Assembly (NCBI RefSeq): GCF_000988205.1
Contig: NZ_LAYQ01000012.1
Location: forward strand, 62,001 to 126,000
Source of the DNA: Corynebacterium minutissimum
GTDB taxonomy: Bacteria; Actinomycetota; Actinomycetes; Mycobacteriales; Mycobacteriaceae
Direction: 5' to 3'
DNA: 64,000 nucleotides
A program made the translations under genes and the position numbers. The notes under the pieces are model-generated. The model saw nothing but the letters and a program-made list of their open reading frames with translations, did no database searches and had not been told where the DNA came from. This document shows, piece by piece, positions 28,961 to 36,925 of the stretch (its first letter is position 1; each line of letters opens with the position of its first letter).

Positions 28961-30922
28961 CTAGAGGAACTTCTCCAGCTGCTCGCGCAGCGGCGCAGGA
29001 GCCAGGCTGAGAACCGTTTCACGGATACCCGGGGCGCGCAGCAGGCCTACGGCAGCGGCTAGGGCGGCGATGGCACCGATGACAGAACCAGCGATGATGG
29101 CCGCGGTGGACGGGCGGGAGCTCTGGCCGTCCTTGTTCTGGTCGTCCTGGTCCTGCGAGTCATCGCCAGGGTTCTCATCCGGATTCTCGTCCGGCTTCTC
29201 CTCGTCGTCCTTGTCGCCGGCGAGGAGATCCTTCACGGAGTAGACGGTCGTGGTTCCGGATACCTCGTTGCCGACGATGAGCAGGTACTCGCCGTTGGGG
29301 GAGTCCGCCTTGTCGACGAAGGCAAAGCCCTCCGGGCCTAGGTCGCCGGCAGCAGCGGACTCGTCGGTGGAGAAGTCGCGGTTGTTGACGTAGGTAACGA
29401 AGGAAGAGTTAGCAGGGTCGGTGACGTCGTAGACAAAGATGCCGCCGACGCGCTCCGCGCCGATGAAGGCGTAGGTGCGGTCTCCCACGGTGCCGATAGT
29501 GAGAGCCTCGGGCTCGGGGCCCTTGTTGTCGGAGCGGTCATCAAACTCGGCGCTCTCATTATCGGCGTTGTGGTGGAACACGCCCGGCTCGTTGAGCTCG
29601 GCGGTGATCTTTTCGAACTCGGCACCGGAGTCGAAGACAACGTTGCCCTCCGCGTCGTAAATGCTGAAGGAGCGGGAGCCGTAAGCATAAAGCTCGTCGA
29701 AGCAGCCCTTCTCTTCGTTCCAGCCAGAGGCGTTGCTCAGTTTCAGGTTTCCGGCTTCCTTCTTGTCGGCGAGCTTGTCCAGGTCGACGTCGCCCAGCGC
29801 GCCCTCGCACACCTTGCCCTCCTCGACAACGTCCTTGAGCTCCACCTCATCGGTGTAGACGCCGGAACCGCCGTCCTTCTCCTCCACGCCCCATTCGCGG
29901 GCGTCGCCCTCGTTCGCGGTGGCGAAGTAGGTCTGTCCGCCAGCGGTGAAGGCACCGATGGAATCGGGCATGGACAGACCCTTAACCGGGATGGTGCGCA
30001 GCTCCGCCTTGTCATCCTTGTTCGAGGGGTCCAGCGGGACTGTCGAGTGATCCGCAATGTGTGCAGGCAGAATCTTTTCCACGGTGGCGGACTCGATGTC
30101 AATGACACCGATGGCGTTGGCCTCCTGCAGCGTTACAAAGGCCTTGCCGTCCTGGGAGGTGATGTACTCCGGCTCGAAGTCGATGGAGGGCTTGGACTCG
30201 TGCGCGGAGGGGCCAAAGACGCGCACGCCCTCCGGCAGAGGCTGACCGTCGAAGGCAGTGAATCCGGCGATGCGGGCGTCCGCTTGGGTTGGAGCCTCAA
30301 CACCCTCCGGCAGCTTAATGACGGAGACGGAACCTTCCGGGTCCGTGACGTAATCGGTGCCCTCGGCGTTGAGCTCGTTCGAGGGCTCGCCCTCATTGGC
30401 CAAAAGAGCGTAGCCACCATCGGCGGTGATGTGGACGTTGTCCGGCAAAGCGCCCACCATCACGCGGCCCAATTCGGCGGTCGCTAGGTCTTCGGCCGCG
30501 GCGTTGAAGAACAGTGCTTCGCCCTCCTCGGTCTTGTCCGCTTGCTGGACGGCGGCCACAGCCAGGCCATCGGGGCGCACGGCCACGGAGTTGATTTCCT
30601 TGCCCTCGCCAGCAGAAATGGAACCGATGAGCGTGAGCTTGGTCGGATCCGAAGCATCGAGGACATCAATCTGGCCCGCATGCGCGTTGACGGTGAGAAT
30701 GCGCTTGGAGGCCGGGTGGAAGGCCACGATCTCTGCGGCGGACTCTTCGTAGACCCCAGACTCATAGGTGCCAATCGGGGTGACCTTGAGGTTAGCGTCG
30801 GCAGCAGAGTGCTCGATGACATTCTCTACAATCGCAGCCGAGGAAGTCGGCACAGCCAGGCTAATGCACGTGGCGGTCGCAGCGCACAGGGTGAGGGAGC
30901 GGCGGGAGATAGAACGAGACAT
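28961..30922 (-). CDS. Exported choice-of-anchor I family protein
   Basis: A 653-residue secreted protein. A signal peptide (SRSISRRSLTLCAATATCISLAVPTSSA) is followed by a beta-propeller-like region with repeated strands such as LKVTPIGTYESGVYEESAAEIVAFHPASKRILTVNA and TYFATANEGDAREW, typical of the choice-of-anchor I family. A Glu/Asp/Pro-rich spacer near residues 560-600 and a C-terminal membrane helix (AAIIAGSVIGAIAALAAAVGLL) with a short basic tail anchor it to the envelope. Members often bind calcium or resemble phytase/alkaline phosphatase-linked proteins, but no catalytic site is evident here. It is divergent from ilvA. Confidence 0.85.
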   Translation of the reverse strand: MSRSISRRSLTLCAATATCISLAVPTSSAAIVENVIEHSAADANLKVTPIGTYESGVYEESAAEIVAFHPASKRILTVNAHAGQIDVLDASDPTKLTLIGSISAGEGKEINSVAVRPDGLAVAAVQQADKTEEGEALFFNAAAEDLATAELGRVMVGALPDNVHITADGGYALLANEGEPSNELNAEGTDYVTDPEGSVSVIKLPEGVEAPTQADARIAGFTAFDGQPLPEGVRVFGPSAHESKPSIDFEPEYITSQDGKAFVTLQEANAIGVIDIESATVEKILPAHIADHSTVPLDPSNKDDKAELRTIPVKGLSMPDSIGAFTAGGQTYFATANEGDAREWGVEEKDGGSGVYTDEVELKDVVEEGKVCEGALGDVDLDKLADKKEAGNLKLSNASGWNEEKGCFDELYAYGSRSFSIYDAEGNVVFDSGAEFEKITAELNEPGVFHHNADNESAEFDDRSDNKGPEPEALTIGTVGDRTYAFIGAERVGGIFVYDVTDPANSSFVTYVNNRDFSTDESAAAGDLGPEGFAFVDKADSPNGEYLLIVGNEVSGTTTVYSVKDLLAGDKDDEEKPDENPDENPGDDSQDQDDQNKDGQSSRPSTAAIIAGSVIGAIAALAAAVGLLRAPGIRETVLSLAPAPLREQLEKFL

Positions 30923-31099
30923 GCAGAAAGACTCCTTGTTGCGAGACGAAAAGATTCCGCACCACCGTACGTTTTGCCCCTAGTGCTTTTGGGGAACAGT
31001 AAGTTGCGGCCAAGCGAGATCTGGGTAAACGTTCGGTGAACCGGTCGATTGCTAGGTAATGTGCGACGCGTGGAGGGCGGGGCGCTAAAATAAGCCACC

Positions 31100-32383
31100 A
31101 TGACAACCATCCCGCAAGACTTCGAGCCTATCCACGCCTCTGATATCCAACTGGCCCAATCGCGAATTAGCTCGGAGATTGCCCCCACTCCGCTGCAGTA
31201 CTGCCCGCGCCTGTCCCAAGAGACAGGTTATGAAGTGTACCTGAAGCGCGAAGACCTGCAGGATGTGCGCTCCTACAAGATCCGCGGGGCTATTTACGGC
31301 ATGTCAAACCTCAGCGAAGAGCAGCGCACGCAGGGGATAGTTACCGCCTCGGCGGGAAATCACGCCCAGGGCGTCGCCTACGCCTGCCGCACCATGGGAA
31401 TCCACGGCAAGATCTACGTGCCGGAACCGACCCCGAAGCAAAAACGCGACCGCATCCTGGTTCACGGTGGTGATTTCGTGGAGTTGGTGGTCACCGGCGC
31501 TAACTTCGACGAGGCGGCTGCGGCCGCGCACGCGGATGCCTCCGAGCGCGGCGCCTTTTTCATCGAGCCTTTCGACTCGCGCGATACCGTCACCGGTCAG
31601 GGGACTGTGGCCGCGGAAATCGTGTCCCAGCTGTCCTCGATGGGCAAGTCCTTGGATACCGTGGTGGTCCCCGTGGGCGGCGGCGGACTCATTTCCGGCA
31701 TCACCTCTTACCTCGCCGATATGGCCCCGCGCACCGCGGTGGTGGGCATTGAGCCGGCCGGGGCGGCGTCGCTGAGCGCTGCGTTTGCGGCCGGTGAGCC
31801 GGTGACCCTGGAGACCGTCGATCCTTTCGTCGATGGTGCTGCCGTCAAGCGCATCGGCGAGCTGCCTTTCAAGATTCTGGAAGCCAACCAGGGCCGCCTG
31901 CACCATGACATCGTCTCGGAAGGCGCCGTGTGCACGGAACAGCTCGCGCTGTACCAAAACGAGGGCATCATCGCCGAACCTGCCGGCGCGCTGAGCGTGA
32001 CCGGTCTGCGCACGCTCAACCTGCAGCCGGGCTCAACGGTGGTCTGCGTGATTTCCGGCGGCAATAATGACGTGCTTCGCTATGCCGAAATCATGGAGCG
32101 CTCCCTGGTGCACCGCGGACTCAAGCACTACTTCCTGGTGAACTTCCCGCAGGAGCCCGGCCAGTTGCGCCACTTCCTCCAGGATGTTCTTGGCCCAGAA
32201 GATGACATCACGCTGTTCGAGTACCTCAAGCGCAACAACCGTGAGACCGGCGCCGCGCTGGTAGGTATCGAGCTGGGGAGTGCCGCAGGCATTGACGGAC
32301 TACTCGAGCGCATGGAGGCGTCGAAGCTCAATTGCCAGCAGCTTCAGCCCGGCACGCCTGAGTACGACTTCCTCGTCGCATAA
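31100..32383 (+). CDS. ilvA: Threonine ammonia-lyase (threonine dehydratase)
   Basis: The enzyme deaminates threonine to 2-oxobutanoate, the first committed step to isoleucine. The 427-residue product has the PLP lysine in SYKIRGA (about residue 58), the substrate loop SAGNHAQGVAYA, the glycine loop VPVGGGGLISG (about 193), and a single short C-terminal ACT-like domain (KHYFLVNFPQEPGQLRHFLQDVLGPEDDITLFEY). This short form with one ACT module matches C. glutamicum IlvA, which is inhibited by isoleucine. Its stop overlaps the next ATG in TAATG. Confidence 0.95.
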   Translation: MTTIPQDFEPIHASDIQLAQSRISSEIAPTPLQYCPRLSQETGYEVYLKREDLQDVRSYKIRGAIYGMSNLSEEQRTQGIVTASAGNHAQGVAYACRTMGIHGKIYVPEPTPKQKRDRILVHGGDFVELVVTGANFDEAAAAAHADASERGAFFIEPFDSRDTVTGQGTVAAEIVSQLSSMGKSLDTVVVPVGGGGLISGITSYLADMAPRTAVVGIEPAGAASLSAAFAAGEPVTLETVDPFVDGAAVKRIGELPFKILEANQGRLHHDIVSEGAVCTEQLALYQNEGIIAEPAGALSVTGLRTLNLQPGSTVVCVISGGNNDVLRYAEIMERSLVHRGLKHYFLVNFPQEPGQLRHFLQDVLGPEDDITLFEYLKRNNRETGAALVGIELGSAAGIDGLLERMEASKLNCQQLQPGTPEYDFLVA

Positions 32384-33030
32384 TGCTGGAGAGCTATCAG
32401 CGCCCCGCCGCCGGTGAGATTGTCGAGCACGAGATTGAGATCAAGCGCTCGCGGTTTATCACCCTCATCGGCCGCGCTACGACGGAAGAGGAAGCACGCA
32501 CGCTTATCGACGGCGCCCGCGACCGCTTCCCTGACGCCCGCCACCACTGCTCGGCCTACATCTACCACGTTGACGGCTCGAATCCAGTGGAGCGCTCCTC
32601 TGATGATGGCGAGCCCTCCGGCACGGCGGGCAAGCCGATGCTCGATGTTCTGAAGGGCTCCGGACTGCTCGATATTTGCGCGGTCGTGGTGCGCTACTTC
32701 GGCGGTATCAAGCTGGGCGCGGGCGGGCTCGTGCACGCCTATGGCGGCGCCGTCAGCGAGACGATGGAGCAGGTTGAGCCCGTCACGCGTGCCTTGCGCG
32801 AGCTCTATACAGTCGAAGTCTCCCATGCGGAGGCCGGGCGGCTGGAGGCGGAGTTGCGCAACCGTGGCGTGGACATGGTGGATACCGCCTACGGCCAGGC
32901 GGTGACCTTCACCGTGTCTGTGGAGCCCGGCGGCAAGGAGGAACTCGCGGCGACGCTCGCGGCGCTGACCCAGGGCGAGGCAGAACCGAAGGAAGCTGGA
33001 ACTGCCTGGGTCGAGCTTTCAGGCCGCTAG
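32383..33030 (+). CDS. IMPACT/YigZ family protein
   Basis: A 215-residue protein of the YigZ/IMPACT (UPF0029) family. The signature SSDDGEPSGTAGKPMLDVL lies near residue 74, followed by VVVRYFGGIKLGAGGLVHAYGGAVSE. A C-terminal DUF1949-like domain is visible (AEAGRLEAELRNRGVDMVDTAYGQAVTFTVSV). Family members interact with translation factors or the ribosome; the bacterial role is not firmly known. Translational coupling to ilvA is likely from the TAATG overlap. Confidence 0.93.
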   Translation: MLESYQRPAAGEIVEHEIEIKRSRFITLIGRATTEEEARTLIDGARDRFPDARHHCSAYIYHVDGSNPVERSSDDGEPSGTAGKPMLDVLKGSGLLDICAVVVRYFGGIKLGAGGLVHAYGGAVSETMEQVEPVTRALRELYTVEVSHAEAGRLEAELRNRGVDMVDTAYGQAVTFTVSVEPGGKEELAATLAALTQGEAEPKEAGTAWVELSGR

Positions 33031-33055
33031 CTTCTGTCCATGTAGAATAAGCCCC

Positions 33056-33292
33056 ATGACTATGCAGCGACGCCCCAACAACCCCATTGAGCAACGCAAG
33101 CAAGCCGTGCGCACCCACGCCCGCAATGGAGCTATCTGCGTCGTGGGCGGCGTCGCCGGCGGTGTCCTCTTGGGCTGGGCGCTCACCGCTTTCTGGACTT
33201 GGATGGCGATTGGCCTCGTCGTCGCCGTGGTCGGCGGCGTCTACAACTGGGTCAAGATCCAGAAGATCGTGAACGAGAACCACAACTTTTAA
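33056..33292 (+). CDS. Small membrane protein, two helices
   Basis: A 78-residue protein with a charged N-terminus (MTMQRRPNNPIEQRKQAVRTHARN) and two hydrophobic segments (AICVVGGVAGGVLLGWALTAFW and WMAIGLVVAVVGGVYNWV), ending KIQKIVNENHNF. It sits 25 bases after the IMPACT-family gene and 6 bases before the S4 gene, so it is probably co-transcribed with both. Function unknown. An ATG two codons in would also work as a start. Confidence 0.75.
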   Translation: MTMQRRPNNPIEQRKQAVRTHARNGAICVVGGVAGGVLLGWALTAFWTWMAIGLVVAVVGGVYNWVKIQKIVNENHNF

Positions 33293-33298
33293 GAACCT

Positions 33299-33685
33299 AT
33301 GGTGAATCAGCCCGACGGGCGGCCCGTGCGCATCGATGCCTGGGTCTGGTCCGTGCGCATGTTCAAGACGCGCTCGGAAGCCGCCACTGCCGTGCGCGCT
33401 GGGCACGTCAAACTCAACGGCAACGCCACCAAGCCCGCGCAGCAGGTTGTGCCCGGCGACCGCGTGCGCGTGTGGCGCAACCATCACGAGCATGACCTTG
33501 AGGTGCTTGCTACCGTGTCCAAGCGCGTCGGCGCCCCGATTGCGCGCACCTGTTACATCGACCATGCCCCGCCGCCACCGCCGAAGGAGTTCATGCCCTC
33601 CGTCCCGGTCCGCCCGCGCGGTGCCGGCCGCCCCACGAAGAAGGAGCGCCGGCAGATGGAGAAGTTCCGCGGCGGATTCCGCTAA
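33299..33685 (+). CDS. S4 domain RNA-binding protein (Hsp15-like)
   Basis: A 128-residue basic protein made of one S4 RNA-binding domain (VRIDAWVWSVRMFKTRSEAATAVRAGHVKLNGNATKPAQQVVPGDRVRVWR, residues 9-60) and a basic tail (PTKKERRQMEKFRGGFR). This is the architecture of Hsp15/RqcH-pathway RqcP-type proteins, which bind free 50S subunits carrying stalled tRNA. Its stop overlaps the end of the convergent rel-like gene by four bases. The specific ribosomal-rescue role is inferred from the family. Confidence 0.9.
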   Translation: MVNQPDGRPVRIDAWVWSVRMFKTRSEAATAVRAGHVKLNGNATKPAQQVVPGDRVRVWRNHHEHDLEVLATVSKRVGAPIARTCYIDHAPPPPPKEFMPSVPVRPRGAGRPTKKERRQMEKFRGGFR

Positions 33686-34670
33686 TTATTCCGGAAGTTC
33701 TTTAAGGCCTTCAGGCGCGCGTTCAAGCGGCGCTTGCGGTCCCTGCGGTCGCCGGCATCGGCGGTGGCCTCGATGTGCTGGGCGCCGAATTTGTTGAGCA
33801 GCAGGTCGTCGATAAGCCTGACCTGGCCCGGGCGGAAGCGGTAGCGCATGGCGTCGTGAACGTGGGCGATGTCGTCATCATCGAGTAGCTGCCTGAGCTG
33901 GCTCAAGTGTGTGATGCCGTTGTTTTCTAAAAGCTCCGCCAGGAAGCGGTAGTGCTCCGAGCGTGAACGCGGAAAGCGGTTACCCAGAATGATGGCGAGG
34001 ACGCCGGGGAGGGTCTCTGCCGTGATTTCCACGTCATCGTCCGTCTCAGAGCTGGGAGCCTTGAGCGCGGCGATTTCATCGAATTGCTGATCCGCCAGCT
34101 CAATGAGGCCTGCGGCGAGCGTAAAGAGCCGATCGACCTGTGGGGAGGGAGGATTCGGACCCTGTTTGTAGCGGATATCGTGTTCGAACTCGGCCCACGC
34201 GTGCTGGAGTACGGTGCGAATCTGAATCTCGAAGGTCCAGCCGATATAAGGCTCAAGTTCCTCCAGCGTGGCGGCGCTATCCTCCGATACCGTCAGTACC
34301 AAGTGATGGGAGCCATAACCAAACCCACCGGAAATTCGCGTCTCCGCTGCCTTATCCACTGAGCGAAGCACGGTAAAGGTCTCTCCTAAAACCTCCAGGG
34401 CCTCTGGGATAATCGTGGAGTGGAAGACAGTAATCCGCACGCCCAAAACATCGTGAATATCCTCCCACGGGTTCGGATACATGAGCTCGCCGTTCTCTCG
34501 ACGCTTCTTCGCCTTGGCCTTGAGCGACGGCCATTGTTTTACACGGGTGGCCACGCGGTCGAAGATAATTCCGGCGTCGTTCAGCAAGTCCTCGATGGCG
34601 TCGCGGAAGTCTTGCGCCGCGGTGGGGTGCGCGCGTACCAGGAGTGGTACTGGTTGCCCAGGCGGGACAT
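33682..34670 (-). pseudogene. RelA/SpoT synthetase-domain protein, -1 frameshift near the 5' end
   Basis: The main open part (from about 34637 down to 33682) has the (p)ppGpp synthetase motifs: RVKQWPSLKAKAKKR, DVLGVRITVF, SGGFGYGSHHLVL and EIQIRTVLQHAWAEFEHD. There is no HD hydrolase domain, so it resembles a small alarmone synthetase, with an extra C-terminal helical region of about 120 residues. Upstream, ATG 34670 reads SRLGNQYHSWYA and then loses sense. One added base in the GC-rich run at 34628-34637 joins it to HPTAAQDFRDAIEDLLNDAGIIFDRVATRVK. The visible in-frame TTG start at 34587 would truncate the N-terminus. Confidence 0.8.
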
Positions 34671-34736
34671 GGATGATTCAGGCATTGTGAAGAACGTGAC
34701 TCCTTTCGGCCACGGCAAGAATGACGTGAGGCGTAT

Positions 34737-35345
34737 CTACACCTCGAGAGGGAAGCCGTTAGCCAATACTAGTGGTTGCAGGCTCAGAGGGGGACGATGG
34801 CGCGGGCGCAACTCGGCCGCGCGGCAGGCCAGTTCCGTCGCTCGCTGTGGGGAAACGTTCAGCAGCGCGTAGAGGGTGTGCGCATCAGGAACGAGGTAGG
34901 TAATACTCGTGGCTTGGCTCAAGCGTTTCAGATGATTATCCAGGATAACGAAGGCCTGCGGATGCGCCAACCACGACGATACGGTGCAGCGATGCACGCG
35001 CACCTCGAGGCTGCCTTCAGCGCCGCTGAGACTGTGCTCCGCTGGCCGGGTAAAGAAACGCAGTCCCTGCTGTGTTAACGCGCGGCGTTGAAGATTAAGC
35101 GCTGCGGTATCCCACGCTTGGCGCGTAGTCAGGCCCAGATCGTCCAACGCACGCTGGCTCACGCGCTTGGTTTCGGCACCCGTGCCGTGCACCATGGACA
35201 TCGATAGCGTCCGCGAAAGCTGGATGCGCGCGGGCGAGTCGCCGAAGCCATCATCGCACAGCTTAATTCCGTTGAGCTCTTCGCTCGGGCAGAGCGAAGG
35301 GAGTAGGTGATCGACGTGAAGCGAGGTGGGCAGCGCGATGGTCAT
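34737..35345 (-). CDS. Conserved hypothetical protein, possible DUF family of corynebacteria
   Basis: A 202-residue cytoplasmic protein with no signal peptide or membrane helix. It begins MTIALPTSLHVDHLLPSLCPSEELNGIKLCDDG and includes LAHPQAFVILDNHLKRLSQATSITYLVPDAHTLYALLNVSP. I recognise no catalytic motif. It lies downstream of a terminator and upstream of the rel-like gene on the same strand, 67 bases apart. Codon use matches its neighbours. Function unknown. Confidence 0.65.
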   Translation of the reverse strand: MTIALPTSLHVDHLLPSLCPSEELNGIKLCDDGFGDSPARIQLSRTLSMSMVHGTGAETKRVSQRALDDLGLTTRQAWDTAALNLQRRALTQQGLRFFTRPAEHSLSGAEGSLEVRVHRCTVSSWLAHPQAFVILDNHLKRLSQATSITYLVPDAHTLYALLNVSPQRATELACRAAELRPRHRPPLSLQPLVLANGFPLEV

Positions 35346-35444
35346 GTGTTCGTCTCCGTGAAAGGTAGGCTAGTGCGGATTCCTTGCCTTTATTGGACTG
35401 TGTCTTGCGCCCACAGGTTCCCACCGGAGAAGAGAAATTTCACC

Positions 35445-35474
35445 GCGCGCTAGAGCCCGGATGCCCTAGCGCGC
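35445..35474. terminator. Hairpin after the DEDD exonuclease gene
   Basis: GCGCGCTAG (35445-35453) and CTAGCGCGC (35466-35474) form a perfect nine-base stem with a 12-base loop. Read on the minus strand it lies 17 bases after the exonuclease stop and is followed by GGTGAAATTTCTCTT, a weak U-rich tail. Confidence 0.6.
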
Positions 35475-35490
35475 TAGCGCCTTTTACTGC

Positions 35491-36876
35491 CTAGAACGGT
35501 GGGGCTTCGTCGAGCTGCAGTTCCTCTAAGAGCTTGTCGGACTGCCAGATGGCGATGTCCTGGCCGTTGCTTTGCAGCTCTTCGGCACGCTTTTCCTTCG
35601 ACGTCTTGGTGGCCCACTGGCCCACGACGAGGATGGTGGTCTTCTTCGTGACGTTTTTGCCTACCTGGCCGCCGCGCTCAGCGATCTTGGACCACAACAA
35701 GCCCTTGTCGAAAGGCTCAAAGTCACCGGTGAGGGTGACATTCTGGCCAAACAACGCGCCTTCCGGGTCGGCATCGGGGTTCGGATCCGGGATGGTGTCC
35801 GGGGTGGACACGGACTGCCAGGGGGCCGGCCCGCGGCGCTGCTGCGAGGATGAGCGCTTCTTCTGAGCACCTGAGGTAGCACCCGCCATGCGGGTGTTGT
35901 CGCGGAAATCTGTACCCGCGCCTAGGTCTGCGGCGGAAAGCGGTGCGGTGTTGGCGCGGAGGACAGGGATAACCGCCTCCTCGCTTAAGGTTCCCAGGGC
36001 AAACTCGCGGGTAGAGAACAACTCCTCGATGGATCCGGAATGGCCAAAACGTTGAGCCAAGGCGCTGACGATTTCCCCAGCGGCGCGGGCATCCGCCGTG
36101 GCCTCGTGGTGCTGAAAATCTTCGGTGCCAATGTAGGAAGCAACGGTGGGAAGCTTATGGTTGGCCACGTCGATAACGCCGGCACGGGAGGCGTCGCGAG
36201 CCAGCGCTAGCGAACATGCCAGGCGCACTTCCGGGATTGGAGCCGCCGCCTTCTTGAGGCCACTGCGCAGGGCAGTGGAATCGAATTGCGCGTTGTGGGC
36301 GACCAACGTGTCGGAACCGAGGAATTCGAAGAGCTCGGCAGCGGCGTCCGCGAAGGGGGAAGCACCGGCGACGTCGTCTGCTGTGATGCCGTGGATACTG
36401 ATGTTGACATCGTCGAAGTGCTCCAAACCCGGCGGGGGAGTACACAGCCACGTGCGGGACTCGGTTTCTTCACCATCGCGGAAGCGGACCGCGCCGATTT
36501 GGCAGACCGACCCCCAGTTGTCGTTAGCGGTTTCCACATCGACAGCGGTGAAATTCAGCCCGTCAACTCGGCTACTGGTCGCCGGCGCTTCGCCGCGGAG
36601 GGCGGCCTTGACCGCCTGAGCGAAGGCCTCCGCGTCCTGGCCTGGGGCGAAGCGGATGACCGTGTCCCCAGCATTCCCCGCAGCATCGACCGTGCCGCGC
36701 ACCACGACCTGCCCGAAGCCCGTGGCCGTTGGCGCCGTGCACTCCACGCTCGTGGCATCGGCCATCGAGAGAGCCTCGTGGGCCGGTGCGCCGAGGGACG
36801 CAGCAAGCTGGGAGCGGCGGAACGTGAGGGCATCGGCGGTGACATCAATGACAGCGCCATGGGCGGTATAGGACAC
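35491..36876 (-). CDS. DEDDh 3'-5' exonuclease with C-terminal BRCT domain (DnaQ-like)
   Basis: A 461-residue protein with three parts. Residues 1-100 look like a corynebacterial PH-like N-terminal domain (AHGAVIDVTADALTFRRS). Residues 108-290 form a DnaQ/epsilon-type exonuclease: FTAVDVETANDNWGSVCQIGAV, VAHNAQFDSTALRSGL, and HHEATADARAAGEIV supply the four acidic residues and the catalytic His. Residues 370-455 form a BRCT module (VTLTGDFEPFDKGLLWSKIAERGGQVGKNVTKKTTILVVG). A repair or proofreading role is likely. BRCT-bearing DnaQ proteins are known in actinobacteria, but their partner is not clear. Confidence 0.88.
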   Translation of the reverse strand: MSYTAHGAVIDVTADALTFRRSQLAASLGAPAHEALSMADATSVECTAPTATGFGQVVVRGTVDAAGNAGDTVIRFAPGQDAEAFAQAVKAALRGEAPATSSRVDGLNFTAVDVETANDNWGSVCQIGAVRFRDGEETESRTWLCTPPPGLEHFDDVNISIHGITADDVAGASPFADAAAELFEFLGSDTLVAHNAQFDSTALRSGLKKAAAPIPEVRLACSLALARDASRAGVIDVANHKLPTVASYIGTEDFQHHEATADARAAGEIVSALAQRFGHSGSIEELFSTREFALGTLSEEAVIPVLRANTAPLSAADLGAGTDFRDNTRMAGATSGAQKKRSSSQQRRGPAPWQSVSTPDTIPDPNPDADPEGALFGQNVTLTGDFEPFDKGLLWSKIAERGGQVGKNVTKKTTILVVGQWATKTSKEKRAEELQSNGQDIAIWQSDKLLEELQLDEAPPF

Positions 36877-36925
36877 AGATTCCTTTCAGGACAGGGGAGC
36901 AGAGCGTAGGTGGTAAAGGAGCAGT

